The position numbers were made by a program, and so were the translations under genes. From contig MU008155.1 in NCBI GenBank assembly GCA_010909165.1, positions 1,674,001 through 1,738,000 of the forward strand: 64,000 nt of DNA. The letters run 5' to 3'. Below the pieces are notes generated by a model. That model was not told the origin of the DNA, ran no database searches, and saw only the letters and a program-made list of their open reading frames with translations. The stretch comes from Anthoceros angustus (taxonomy: Eukaryota; Streptophyta; Anthocerotopsida; Anthocerotales; Anthocerotaceae). Positions 45,779-58,055 of this stretch are shown here, piece by piece. Every line of letters starts with the position of its first letter. The first letter of the stretch is position 1.

Positions 45779-48700
45779 TCAATCTATCTGCTCAAAGCCG
45801 TACGCGATCACCTCCTCCTCAATGTGGATTATCTCTTCTACTTCGACCTCTTCGGCTTCGTAGTCATCTTCGTCGTCACTGGGCTCACCACCTCGGAGCT
45901 CCTGACGCATATGCTTTTCTTCGTCGTTGTAGTCCCTCCATTTTGCTATCCAGCTCTTCCACTCATCAATCATTTTCTTTCGGTTCTCCATGTCCTGAGC
46001 ACTCAGTGCACTTAATGACTCAGCATCTTCAACATCATACTTCTTACTGTACCTCCGCAGGTTCTTGCTTATCTCTGCTTCGTCTTCCGGGGTAAGCAGA
46101 GAAGGTGGCCTTGGGCGCCACAAAAACTGTGCACGAAAGAATATAGTCAGCACACACCACTCAAGCGCCAGGCTGTTTTCTCCAAGGTTCATAACCAAAG
46201 CAGTAGGTCACATACCTGGTAAAATCGATCCCTTGGAAGCCGATAAAGCAGTTTTCCGTTGAAAGCCCAGATGTTAAACCCATTCTCCATTTGGTGTACT
46301 GAAGTCACAGAGGTAGCCACATACCTGTAGGGCAGCACAAAAGGTTGACCGCCAGAAATCAAAAGGCACTCCGCAGACATGCATAAGGCACAAAGTTATA
46401 CCTGCCGGTGGGGTCCCAGTCCACATCTGTTGCCATGAAATGTTCTGCTGTGGCCATCGACTCCAACTCATCGACGTTATAGAACTCAAGCTGACCATTA
46501 TATGCTTTCAAGCCCGCAAGCACAATGAATCGGCCAATAGGTGACCAATAAAGCACATTGGCCTGTTTTCCCTTCAAAGTGGTCAGCTTGGTCACGCGAC
46601 CCACATTGTTTGGACTCCTCATAGAATAAAATGTAACATCTGGACGTGGTCCATCCCCATGGATTATGGCAAAACGATGCCCTTTGGGCTCCCAGGCAAA
46701 TGCAACAATCTTGTCATTTTTGTTCTCCAGCTCCAAGACCTCAATGGGGATATCCCTCTCCTTGATTCGAAAAAGCTCAAAACCTGTATACGTGCTCTTC
46801 TTGGTCTTGGTATATCGGTCAACTTTAACCGCCAAGTAATCACCATTACTTTGCCAATACATCTTACAGTCGCTGACACTAAACAGATTTTTCTGCCTCA
46901 ACTCTTCTCTGCTTGGTATCTGGATCAAACTTACCTGTTGCAATCCAGACGCTTGCCAGGTTACTATCCAAAATTAAAACAGGAAGTCCTGAAAACGACA
47001 CACCTGCAATGAAGAACTTACTCTAGCAGGTTGGTTGCCTCCACCTCCTTCAGGCACAAAAAGTGAGAGTAATGGATCTGTAGGAGACCAGCTAAAATCC
47101 ATGACATTGTCAACCTTAATTGACTTCTTGTCCAGCAGCACCATTGTTTCTGTCTCATACACACTAATAGCATTTTTCCCAATCCGAGCAAAGTACTTGT
47201 CATCCCTTCCTCCAGCCCATCTGCAGGGATAAGAGGGAAATCAGACTAATCCACAGCTACGGAGATTCAAACCTGTAATCTTTTCACACGTTTTTTAAAA
47301 CACCTGAGAGCTGCTACCTTCTCTTACAATACACTAACTAAATTGCAATGCAGGTCTTCACCTCCCTACTACCATCACCCACTTTACCTAAATACAGGCC
47401 ACGACACTCCAGCAACACCACCCGTTCCGCCTGTAGCAAAATCATCTGCACTGCCCTTGAATTCTCTTAGAAGCTTGCCGGATCTCACGTCAAAGATCAT
47501 CAAGGTGACACGCTGCAGGAAAATCACAAAATGAGTCAAGGCAAGCTGCAGCTGTAGCAGCCGGAAACGCCACCTTGCTACAACACGGCTACAGAGAGGA
47601 CAAAGGTTGAAACTCCACGCACATGAGTATCTCGTGGATTGCTGGGTTCATGGCTGCTATAAGTCACCAAGTACTTTTCACCAGGTGAAAAGTCAATAAA
47701 TCTGACCTGTTCGGCACAATAGAGGAATCAACACAGCGTCACAAACTGACTGCAAAAAAAGAATCCAAAGCATAAACAGGTCACCTAACATGGGAGAATT
47801 TGAACCTGAGGGTGAATATAGCGAATAAGTCTGTTGAATGTCTGGGCACCTCCCCAGACTGCTGCTCCTTGCCTATGAATTGTTGCTAAGTATGTGCCCA
47901 AAGGTGACCATTGGACAAAACTTTCTGTCCAATACTGATCCCAAACAACAAGTTAACGAGACCAACGCTTGACTAGAGCTGACAATCAACACCAGCAAGC
48001 TGACAAGAAGGTGTGGACACAAGGAACTCACTGTGGCCAAGGGTCACCATTGGACAAAACTTTCTGTCCCATACTGATCCCAAACAACAAGCTAACGAGA
48101 CCTACACTAGAGTAGAGCTGACAATTACCACCTAACTGCAAAGCTGAAAAGATGGTGTGGACACAAGGAACTCACTGAGCGCTGATAGACTGGTTCAGGC
48201 TTTCCCTGCCTTGCATCATTCCAATACGCCTCAGTCTCAGATCCATAGCGGATCACAAATTGGTCTCGTCCACGCTCGTCAGTCAGCCAGGCCAGCAGAT
48301 TTTCCTGCATGCCACCAGACAAGGTCAAACATGCCTTCTGAAGACATTAGGTAACCCTAGGCAGAAGGGACATACTGGCACTGCATCAACTTAGACGAGC
48401 ACTTACTCCAGGAGCGTAGGGCCTGCTTTCCGGTGGCACCCATTTGTCTGCGACTTTCAAAAACTTGTCAAAATCGTCGAACATGTTCACCGCAAAGACA
48501 TGTGACTTGTCCAATTTGTAGCCATTCGTCTGCTCTCGCGCAGTTTGAGCCTCCTGAATCCACCAATTTTCGCTCATAAAAAGCACCGTCACCCAGCATC
48601 TAAGCCAAAACAGCAAGCTTCAGGACTCATCCCCCGAACCCTACCTGCGGAGTCGCATACTCAATGAAGGCATAACCCTTCGTCTTCCTATTCTCAAGGT

Positions 48701-49193
48701 CAGTGGGCATCCACAGCCCTCCATCCCGGATTTGACCAATCTGTCCAAAGATCTTCTTGATCACACCCTCCAGCTTATCAAACTTCTCAGGCGCAACAAC
48801 CGGCAAGTTATCGACCACGATGACATTCCCAAACCCAGTCTCCGTCTCCAGCACCTCCTCCTCCTCCTCTTCCTCGTCACTGCAAAGCATCGAAACAACA
48901 ATGAAGACGTTCACCAATCCCCACCGCCACCCACCAAAAGCCCAACAACGAGGACCAATTTCGCATCATGCCGTACAAAGACGAGCTGCACACTTCGATC
49001 ACTTGCAGCAAGGCACATAATCCCAGCTCACGAACATCCCACACCTCTTGATACCGAAGTCCTCATCTGGTGGCAGAATGATGGAGTCAAGGTCCACCTG
49101 CGACCAGTCGATGTTCACGGCAATCCGGGGCGCCTCCTGCGGCTCCGCTGCCAGCCGGTGCGGAGGGACCGGCAGCTCTTCCACTTCCGCCAT
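45779..49193 (-). CDS. EIF3B: Translation initiation factor 3 subunit B
   Basis: Scaffold subunit of eIF3, bound to the 40S ribosome. Eleven exons close in phase: 49045-49193, 48645-48879, 48407-48553, 48176-48304, 47806-47934, 47623-47706, 47388-47512, 47022-47220, 46402-46934, 46216-46324, 45779-46126, for 728 residues. In order: an acidic leader (WSQVDLDSIILPPDEDFGI), an RRM (VIVVDNLPVV, GYAFIEYATP), YKLDKSHVFAVNMFDDFD, then the beta-propeller blocks (FVQWSPLGTYLATIH, VRFIDFSPGEKYLVTY, FAWEPKGHRFAIIHGD, ATDVDWDPTGRYVATSVTS) and the C-terminal FLWRPRPPSLL helix with an acidic end. Length and blocks agree with plant eIF3b. A tandem duplication sits in the intron 47935-48175. Confidence 0.97.
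47898..48180. repeat. Tandem duplication of an eIF3b exon start within the adjacent intron (139-bp period)
   Basis: The segment around ccattggacaaaactttctgtcc at about 47900-48030 is repeated at about 48038-48180, including part of exon 5 with its acceptor and the downstream gtgtggacacaaggaactcact, which carries the 5' splice site of exon 4. Both splice signals are therefore duplicated in the intron. Confidence 0.8.
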
Positions 49194-49848
49194 GGCTGTG
49201 CAGGATATGGCGTAGACAAGCAGCAGACGCCTTTAATTTCTCATGTCACTGGCCTTTCTAGGGCAGCCGTTTTGCCGGATTGAAGAGTGGAGAGGAGACT
49301 ATGGCGGGGGCCGGCGGTAAAGGTTGTGGAGACGGGAAGTAGACTGATCACCTGCACCTATACTTATAAAAACTTCCTAGATACCTAGGTATGTATATGT
49401 AGCAAAAGTTGTTATTTTGGTGAAAAATGATGGGAAGGGCCCATCCAAGAGGGGACATCCAAATGGGACCGGGGTCGAAGTGGAGAGGAGCAACTAAGCT
49501 CCCTACCTGAAGTCACCGACTGCACCCACAATGTCATATGCAGGAAGAATAAACAGTCTGCAAACCACGGAGGTAGGGGAAGATGCATTACCTACTGTCG
49601 CCGCCTTGTGGAGGATCGCCATTGAGAGCGCCCGTTGAAGGTCAATTGAAACCCACTCTCGTAAGTATGCTGTGAAGTACGAGAGGGATAGCCTCACACC
49701 GTGCCTGCGCGCAGGGTAAGCTTTGGCACATGACTTGACTCAGCCATTGCCCTATTTGTTTCCAATGCAAGCGGAATAAAGAGGTGGCCCGCTTGCATCC
49801 TGCTATATTTGCAGACCTTGAGAGCCACTGCTCTGGCAGTAGCCCAAC
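49194..49848. other. eIF3b upstream region
   Basis: Promoter and 5' UTR of eIF3b, then unassigned sequence up to the retroelement. No exons recognised. Confidence 0.5.
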
Positions 49849-52745
49849 CTAGACGGTTGTAATGACCTGAGCGGAGAAGGTGTCACGTGCAGGATTAGTA
49901 ACCACTACATCCACCACCGAAACCTGGTCGCCACGGAAAACGTACAAGTCAGCCCTGATTAAACGACTTGTACGAAGAGTATACCCCCGCTCCCTCCAGG
50001 CCATGTAACCGCTTTCGCGAGCGATGGCGAACATAACATCGCGGATAGCGTCATGAGTGGCAATGCGATGACCCCCATGGGGACAATGAGCAAGGTGTAC
50101 CCCAAAATCATCGAGGGCAAAGCCGCACTCGCAAGTAAGGAGCGAAGAAGCCACAGGCTGGAGCACGCCAAGATGGAATCACATTGCAGCAGTGAAGGTG
50201 GTTGGTGCGATGTGAAAACCCCATATGGATGGGCGGGCCAGTAGCCAAGCACTGCGCCCTTCCCAGGACAATTTGAGCGGAGCCGCGCTCTTGTGGACAT
50301 GGGGATGGAGGGGTCATGGAAGACAGATTGGAAAGCCTGGCTGAGCTGCTTCTCGAGCAGAGATGCCTGCAACCCCCTGAAACCATCAGTAATAAATGTC
50401 GAGAAAGGAGGGAAGTCCTTAGAGCATCTCATCGATAACATGTCACGGCGCCTCAAGGGCGTTTGGAGAGAAGGTTCCTCCCTACACATCGTCGAGATCC
50501 TCTAGAAAGGGCCAGTTATTGAGGATGAAGCGAGAAGCCAAAGCAAGGGCAGAGAGGGCCCAACTGCCCAAGAAAGTCGCCGGGGAAGAGACCTCCAACG
50601 AGAGCAAAATTTTGCCTCCAAATTGCACAAGTAGGGATGTTTGTCAAAGGGCCAGATCGCCCACAGGGCACTCAAAAGCCCTTAAGCAGGAAACTGAAAA
50701 GTAGGATCCATCTCTGGATTATGTCATGTTGACAGATTGTAGGGAACCCTCTTCTTACAAAGAGGCCATGTCAATGAGTAACAAACAGAAGTGGGAGAAG
50801 GCCATGCAGTCAGAAATGAATTCGCTGCATAAGAACCAAACTTGGGAGTTGGTTCGGTTGCCTAGGGATAAGAAGGCACTACCGTGCAAATGGGTGTACA
50901 AGATGAAGGTCATACCCCATGATGGCAAACCAAAGTACAAGGCACGACAGAGATGAGACGCGGCACTTGGACAGCTTGACCTTCAAGCCCACTAAAGAAA
51001 GCTCATGAGAGAAGATCTCAAAGGCCTCCTTGACTTTGTCCCCAGGCCCAAGGATGTGAGAATCGTCTGGCAACGAAGGAAAGACACAGTCGTGCGCTGA
51101 GAAGGCGGTCCTGGATATGGCTTTATAGTGAGCAATTGCGAAGAGAGCACCGCCTAGGGGGTCGCCTTGCCTGGTACCTGTGGCCGATTCCTAGACAGAG
51201 ACGGCAAATCTTGAAGAGACATTCTTGTGCTGGTAGTAGAGGTTGGAGGACCTCCCATAGAAGCACCGGACAAAAGGTATAAGGCTCCCCTAGACGCCGC
51301 CAGCATCCCTAAGCTCCTCAAAGATGACGCTCCTGGAAATGGTATTGAAGGCGTTCTCGACATCCACTTGTAAGACCACCCACTCCGGATGAGTATCAAG
51401 GCATGCCTTCACTCCAAGCACCACAGACTCGTAGCCCCCCGAAGTGGCAATGCCAAATTGAAGGGGGTTGAACTGCTACTCAAAGAAGGGAGTGGCACTG
51501 AAGGGCAATAGTGCGGCTGAGAAGCCGCATGAAGGCTTCCCCAACCGTGAGTGGGTACACGCCCGAGCCTGGGGCAGGCTTGTCCATAGCGACAAGCGAC
51601 AAGCCTGCTGGCTGCAAGAACAAGGGAAATCCAGCGAGGCGTCTCTCCTTGAGCCACCACAGCGGCCAGAGAAAAGAGCTCTGGGAAGCCACTAAATGGA
51701 TCTTCGGGAAGAAAAAGGTCCCTTAGGTGTTTGAACACCATTCCTAACAACCTGGCTAATGAAAGACATGGGGTCGTAGAAAGTGCCAAAGCAAAAGCTG
51801 CCCAATGCAGGGAGAAGGGATCCTCCGGGACATAGTCGGATATGTCCGGGGGGATGGCATCCTTGGGTGCCGGATGGAGGGCATAGAGGGCAATAATGGT
51901 CTCTTCAGAAGCGGGGGCCAGGGGGAGGGTCGAAGAGCCCTGGCAGCGCGGGCATATTCATCCGCCTGGCCAAGCAATTGCAACGGCGCAAGTTTGTTGC
52001 ATTACCCGGGACCTGTTCCAACTGCTGTGCGGATTTCGCCCAAGCCTTAGTAAACGCAGAGCCTCCTCTTGGAGGGATGCCCAGTCACCAACCCGAAAGC
52101 GCCAAAGGCGGCTAGCAACTTCCCGATGCCCGGAAGTACACCGAAGAGACCACCGGGGGAGAAGTAGGAGAAGGCACCAAGCTAACTTGTCCTTGGGATA
52201 GAGCGCAAGGCGATCCAAGGGAAGACGGAATGCCAAACGGGCATCACCATGAAGGTGGCGGGAAAGCTACGGAAGATGCACCGGCATGGAAAGTGGGTTT
52301 CAAATATCCCAAGGATATGAAACTGGACGCCGGAGCTTGCATTGCGGAATTGCAGGAGGTCACAAGGTGCACTTGGGTAGCCCAAGTAGTCTTGTCGAAA
52401 TCTTTATGCATGTGGCCGATGTGGGTTTTCACCCCCTTGACACCGCAGCAGAGTTGAGCACAGACAGGACAAGGAGTGTCCATGACAGTCATAGAAGGTG
52501 TGGACCGCCCCATTGGGTGGGGTACTAAAAGAGCCTGCAACTCATTACCAAAAGCTAGGGGCAGGAAATCCCCCAACTGCCAGAAAGGAACCCAACAAAA
52601 TCCAGGAAAAATAAATTCCCACCACCACCGCAACAACACCTTGCATTTGCCCATGACACACCCAGCCCATGACCACGGGCCCCGCCTCTGTAGCCCTTGG
52701 AGCAACTAGGAGCCCTGCCTTTGCAGTCTCCGTGGGGTGGCCCAC
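49849..52745 (-). mobile_element. Non-LTR retrotransposon remnant A (C2H2 finger, RT, RLE-type nuclease end)
   Basis: Read on the minus strand from 52745: a C2H2 finger (CPVCAQLCCGVKG ... THIGHMH) at about 52400-52480; RT fingers (PEDPFSGFPELFSLAA, GETPRWISLVLAASRL) at 51480-51790; RT palm with GTRQGD before LGGALFAIAH and an LPDDSHILGPG catalytic block near 51050-51200; then, across a copia insert, GFRGLQASLLEKQ at about 50350-50400. It ends with CECGFALDDFGVHLAHC, GGHRIATHDAIRD and ADLYVFRG ... VVDVVVTNPA. That end has the zinc-binding plus PD-(D/E)xK-like look of restriction-like endonucleases of R2-type elements. Many stops and frameshifts; dead. Confidence 0.75.
50700..50952 (+). mobile_element. 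Ty1/copia polyprotein fragment (RVT_2 start) inside element A
   Basis: The plus-strand frame 50726-50956 carries the copia RT entry: EPSSYKEAM, WEKAMQSEMNSLHKNQTWEL and KALPCKWVYKMK, then KYKARQ, and ends abruptly where element A sequence resumes. Only about 75 codons are present; no LTRs or target duplication seen. Confidence 0.85.
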
Positions 52746-53069
52746 TACCCTAATTATATTACATATTATATTCAATCAAGAAAGAAGTAAGTAAGTAATG
52801 AATGAATAGACAACTTAACTCAAATGAAAAGGTATGACTATTCATCTAGGGGTGTAACCCTAACGAACAGGTATGACTATTAAACAATAGCTACCCCTAT
52901 TATCTCATATAACCTATGGTTATGACCCTAAGCCGTAAATGGTCAACACACACCTAACTTCACTTCAACAGATAGGTCGCCGACGTAGGCCAAGTCCTCC
53001 TTCAAAGCCTCATCCACAAAACCCTGAATAAAGGCCGGAGGTCCCATGAGGACCCTTAAGACGCGAAGT

Positions 53070-54690
53070 CCCTACGAAGGAACTATGTCTCCCCTGGGAA
53101 ATTGAAGAGAGGGAGTGATGCCAGATGGGGACCAAACCTTGCACTTGAGAATCTTGACCCTCAAACTTAGGCGGAAGACCTTTGAGGAGAAGAGTGCAAA
53201 AGGTTCCCTGACCTTGCCCCCGGGTCCTAAGATACGAGTGTCATCTGCCACGGACGGAAAGAGACACTTCCCGACCGAGCCGGTAGAAATAGCCAGAGCC
53301 TTGAAGTGCGCAATGGCAAAGAGGGCACCCCCTAAGAGATCCCCTTGCCTTGTGCCAGTCGTCGAGTCCAACACAGTAACCCCTTCCTTAAATGGTCCGT
53401 GCTGAAAGTAGAGGGTAGACGGGGAACTATAGAAAGAGCGGACGAAAGCAATAAGGTGCCCGCCTGCATCCTTGTGCTTTGTAAAAATTGTTGACATAGA
53501 GACCGTGTTAAAAGCGTTCTCGATGTCCACCTACAGGGCGACCCAATCGTTATCTTTGACTCCATAACTGCTACGATACCAAACGCGGCCGACTCACAAC
53601 CCCCCAGAGTGACAATCCCAAATTGGTGGGGGCGAAGATGCGACTGGAACTACTCCCGAAGTTAGATAGCAATGCTGTGACCTATGAGGCATAAGAATGT
53701 CTCCCCAACAATGATAGGGCACACCCTAGGCGTGGGCTTCTCCATAGCTAGTAACCTGCTGGCTCGTAACACCTGAGAGATCCGGTGGGGAGTCTCACCT
53801 CTGGCCACTGCCGCTGCCAGAATGAAGAGCTCCAAGAAACCACTTGAAGGATCCTTGGGAGCAAAGTAATCCCGAAGGTGATCATAGACTGTCCCAGACA
53901 AACCACCCGAGGAAAGTCGCGGGGCAATAGTAAGAGCCCTACCAAAGACCGCCCTGTCGAGACAAAAAGGTTCCTCCACGTAATCCAGGATATCATGTGG
54001 AATGACGTCATTTGGGGCTAAATGAAGAGCACGAGGCGTAGAGATGGTGTCCTCGGAGTTTTACACCACCGGCTCCGGGCGAAGTGCCAAGGTAGCCCTA
54101 GCGTATTCCCCAGCACGGCCTACCAAGAGATACCTCTTGAGCCGCGCCTTGGCAGGGTCCTGATAGACTTGATCCACCTTAGCAGCCTCCAGCCTGGATC
54201 TCGCTGCATGCCCCCGTCCCCACCTCCCTGCTCCACCCTCCTGCAGAGCTTTCCAATCCCCGGGCCGGAATCAACGAAGACGAGAAGCCACCTCCCTATG
54301 GCCGGATGAACCACCCCTTAAGCGACGAAGACACCACCGGGGGAGAAAAAGGAATAGAGTCCAAGCTGCCTCGTCCCATAGTCCAGCGCAAGGCAATCCA
54401 GAGGAAGCCAGTAGGCAAGGCAAATGTCATCATGCAGGCGCCTCGGGTGACCCCGAAAAAGGCGGGGTCCCAAAAAGTACGGTTCGAACAGCATGAGCAG
54501 ATGATTCAATTGCATTCGCAGTCACTGCCAGAACTATGGGGGCGAGCCGAGGAGGGATTCAAACTCGGAGCCCCACTGGAAGAAGTAAGCCTCACTTGAG
54601 CCTCCTAAGTGGTTCGGTCAAAGTCCTTGTGTTGGTGCCCAATGTGACATTTCATCCCCTTGCACGCAGTTGAACGCAGAGAGGGGCGGT
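53070..54690 (-). mobile_element. Non-LTR retrotransposon remnant B, related to A
   Basis: Minus strand, 5' to 3': a C2H2-finger trace (MKCHIGHQHKDFD in one frame) at about 54600-54680, RT fingers (APKDPSSGFLELFILAA, GETPHRISQVLRASRLL) at 53750-53960, and the palm with IENAFNTVSMS, GTRQGDLLGG and FPSVADDTRILGPGG at 53070-53530, where the catalytic Asp pair reads ADD. The 3' nuclease part is not found before 52745, so the copy is 3'-truncated or joined to A. Stops are present between the blocks. Confidence 0.7.
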
Positions 54691-54829
54691 GTCCATGGCC
54701 GCTTGAAGGAGTGGGCATATGGGAGGCCAGAACAAACAAGTACGGCATGATTCAGAGAACAACATGTGGACGACTACCCGAGAATGTCATGGTAGGCACG
54801 CCAAGAGGACAAAGCGTCCCGACATTTAT

Positions 54830-55790
54830 TTGGCGAAGACCCACGCCAAAGAACTAACCCGCCAAAACACCTGACAACCCACCGCATAGACCCCCGCTTC
54901 TGAGATCCTAAACATAAACCCTAAAAGCCCGCGGCCGGCCAAAACATGACGGCCCCGCCGAAGCGAGCTAAAACTGAAAAGTCGGGCCCCACCACTGCAA
55001 AATTCCACCCCTTGCCTGAAAACCCTAAAGTTGCCGCCACAAATCCCTAAAATTGTGAAACCCTAAACTTGCCGCAAAACCCTAAACCTATGAAACCCTT
55101 AACCTGGAAGACCCATAACCGTAAAACCCTAAACTTAGAAGACCCACAACTGTAAAACCGTACATCTGGAAGACCCACAACCATAAAATCCTAAATCTGG
55201 AAGACCCGCAACCACAAAACCCTAAACCTATAAAACCCTAAACCTGGAAGCTGGCTCACTGCAAGGCCCCACCGCCACGACCTCCCGGGCCCCGTTGTCG
55301 CGCCACCCCTTACCCGCGCCCAACCCGCCGCACCCCTACTCACAATGGCCCCTAAGTTGCGCCTCTAACCCGCCGCACCTCCTACGTGCCATGCCCCCTA
55401 CCCGCCGTGCCCCCTACTCGCTGTGCCTCTAACTCGCCTAAACCTGGAAGACGGCTCACTATCGGGGCCTGCCACTACAAAACTCCACTCCCTGCCTGGA
55501 AACCCTGAAGTTGCCGCTACAGATCCCTAAACCTGTGTAACCCTAAACTTGGAAGATCAGCTGGCGCAAAATCCTAAACCTGGAAGCCGGCTCACCGCCG
55601 GGCCCTGCCGCCACGACCTCTCGGGCCCTGCTGCCGTGCCACCCCCAACAACGCGGCATGGAAGACATGATGATGATGATGAGAAAAAATAGACCATAGA
55701 AAATGGAAAGAGCATGGCCACATTTTCTCCCAAGCGTTACTGAACTTCCAAACTTCCACTTCCATCTTTTTATCCGGATGCACCCATATC
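54830..55790. repeat. Degenerate telomere-like and C-rich repeat region
   Basis: Between 55015 and 55260, and again 55495-55590, the motif aaaccctaaa (plant-type TTTAGGG complement) recurs every 15-40 bases, mixed with cctggaagacccacaacc. The intervening 55260-55440 is C-rich with repeated ccgccgcacc and accccctac. The periodicity is too loose for a true telomere tract; I regard it as interstitial telomere-like DNA. No gene here. Confidence 0.65.
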
Positions 55791-55796
55791 CTAGGC

Positions 55797-55932
55797 TTGA
55801 TCACTCATATTTTGGCACCAACAATATTATTTGACCACTCATATTTTGGCACCAAATATATTACTCGATCAGTCATATTTTGGCACCAAATATATTACTC
55901 GATCACTCATATTTTGGCACCAATATTACTCA
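55797..55932. repeat. Tandem repeat, ~37 bp x 4 (catattttggcaccaa)
   Basis: Four copies of a unit containing gatcactcatattttggcac and an aatatatta spacer. Confidence 0.9.
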
Positions 55933-56689
55933 TCTACTTGTGCATCTACCATTGCTCCCTCCAACATCCTGCTACCTCGTCTCATATCCTCCTACATCTT
56001 CCCCTTACTAGAAACGCTTGCTTAAGTTACACTTTATAATAAGATTTGGACCCCTGGATATAACACTCATGTTGCAATGTTGGGGCTATGTAACACTTTT
56101 TGGGCCCCTTGTTACACTTTGGCTTGGAAACCAAACCAAAGCTTTTGTTGCAATTATATTGCAAGGGTGTTGCAATCATGTTGCAAGGGTGTTGCAATTA
56201 TATTGAGATGAAGTGAGAGGTGCTTTTGTCCTCTCTCTCAAGATTGCAACAAGATTGCAACATCTAGAGTATTACAAGAAAAGTCTTGTAACACTTTTGT
56301 AGGCTTGGTACCGAACCTCTTCCACATCTACCATTGCCCTTTTACTTTTGCCCTATGGAATACCATATTTTACTTAGTAGTTTGAGCTTGAGCAAGCGTA
56401 TGTCTTTAAACTCCTTCTCTCCCTTAGCATTTTGGACTAGCAAGTCTGCCGCTAGGAACCCCATATGGTTTCATAAGTCTAGGATCCATAAGCCTCCAAC
56501 GGTTAGAGTGCCCCTCAATTTGATCAGAAGGGCTAGGATGCATCAGATCCAGCTGTTCCGTTTCATCACAAGTTGTTCCGTGCAGGCTCAAAGACCGTCT
56601 CACGATATGGAATTCAGCGAGTTGAAGTCATGCCCGTTCCCACGCACTGTGTACCTCATTCATATTGTCCCCCCCTCTCCAATTTTTCT
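55933..56689. other. Unassigned, with a short (gttgcaa)-type repeat at about 56060-56210
   Basis: Contains repeated caagggtgttgcaat and ttgcaattatattg motifs and no recognised exon. Confidence 0.5.
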
Positions 56690-57640
56690 TTCTCAACTTG
56701 GAGATTTCAACAAGCTGGTTATGTAGTCTCTGGGAGACATTGTCGGCGCAGGTTCCTTCGAATGTGCGGCTGGGGACCTGGCACGGCGACATGTGTCCCT
56801 CCCTGTCGGTTTTGGTGGTGCAAATCTTTTGGCCATGGAGGCCTCAGCGCCAGTGGCTTTTCTAGGAAGTAGGGTCCTCTCGACCCTGAGTTTGGCCTCT
56901 CGCTTCCTTATCCCAAATAGCAACATTTTGAAGAATTTCGTCGCAGGAGTTGAGGAGGGGTGCTTCCCCCTCCAAGTGTCCCTAAAGGTTGGCTAGGGAC
57001 CTCTTACCCCCTCTGGCCAAGGAGGCCATGCCTTCTTTTTCCTCGTTTCTCGCAGACGGGCTTCGGGGGTTGCAGGCCTCTCTCTAGGAGAAGCACTATG
57101 GGCAAGTGCTACAGGGTCTTCTTCTGGAATCATCTATTATGCATCCCACTAGAGCTCGCCTTCGCTCTTGCTCAGGGAAGGGTGTAGGTGTCTGGCTTCT
57201 GGCCCACCCTTGCATCCAAGCGTTCCGAATCGCACTAGCTTCTTTTTCTACTGCGATGAGGTTTTGCCTGGGTCTAGCTGGTCCAACCACTAGCCTGTTC
57301 TATTTCAGCCTGCCGCTGTGGGGCCTCTATCGACGACCCTGGGGCCCACTTAGCGCGTTGTCCAATGGGTGGACAATGTGTTGCTACACATGACGCCGTT
57401 TGAGGCGTTATGTTCTCAATGGCCAAGGAGAGCGGTTTCTTCCCTTTCAAGAAGCGGCAATATACTCTGCTCAATGGCGTCTCTATCAGAGTTTATCTTT
57501 TCTTGACGCGGGGGGACAAGGTCTCGGTTGCGGATGTGGTTGTCACTGACCCAACCAGAGATTATGTTAGCGATCATGTCATCATCAACCCTCCACATTG
57601 GGCGGCGGAAGGGAATTACAAGTTCAGAGAATTATAAGCG
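56690..57640 (+). mobile_element. Non-LTR retrotransposon remnant C, 3' part, opposite orientation to A and B
   Basis: The plus-strand frames repeat the order seen at the 3' end of element A: GLRGLQASLLEKHYGQVLQG at about 57055-57120, HPTRARLRSCSGKG at about 57140, and SVADVVVTDPTRDYVSD at about 57525-57575 (matching VSVVDVVVTNPARDTFS of A). The zinc-binding block is weak or lost. The antisense of 56700-56900 matches the antisense of 50520-50680. No RT palm is present, so it is 5'-truncated. Confidence 0.65.
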
Positions 57641-57825
57641 CAACTAAGAAAATTTACAAGTACAGGCCCATGTAGCAAGGTCACATTTTCATCCCCTTGC
57701 AATTGAAAACCATGGGGTCTTGGGTAAGGTTTTTTCTCGTTTCATCAAGGAGTGCGCAAAAGCCTACTACAACGACAGGGGTGGGGTTGACCTCCCCTTT
57801 CCAATGTTATGGCTTATTTCAGGCA

Positions 57826-58055
57826 ACAGTTTCCATCGTCTTACAAAGGGTGTTGGCCAATGCCACCATCGTCTTACAAAGGGTGTTGGCCAATGCCATC
57901 TTTAGGACGATCACCAATGTTGGAGACGTGGCATCAGCCGTCCGTACTAGTGGTAACATCTTTACACGGTCACCAGTGTTGGAGACGTGGCATCAGCCGT
58001 ACTAGTGGTAACATCTTTAGACGATCACCAGTGTTGGAGACGTGGCATCAGCCGT
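57826..58055. repeat. Two adjacent tandem repeats (33 bp x 2 and ~58 bp x 3)
   Basis: catcgtcttacaaagggtg with gttggccaatgcca occurs twice at 57834-57898. Then a unit containing gttggagacgtggcatcagc and actagtggtaacatcttta occurs three times at 57907-58055. Confidence 0.9.

Noticed and set aside
46659-47012. Plus-strand 117-codon frame
   Set aside because: Antisense of eIF3b exon 9, whose protein is highly conserved.
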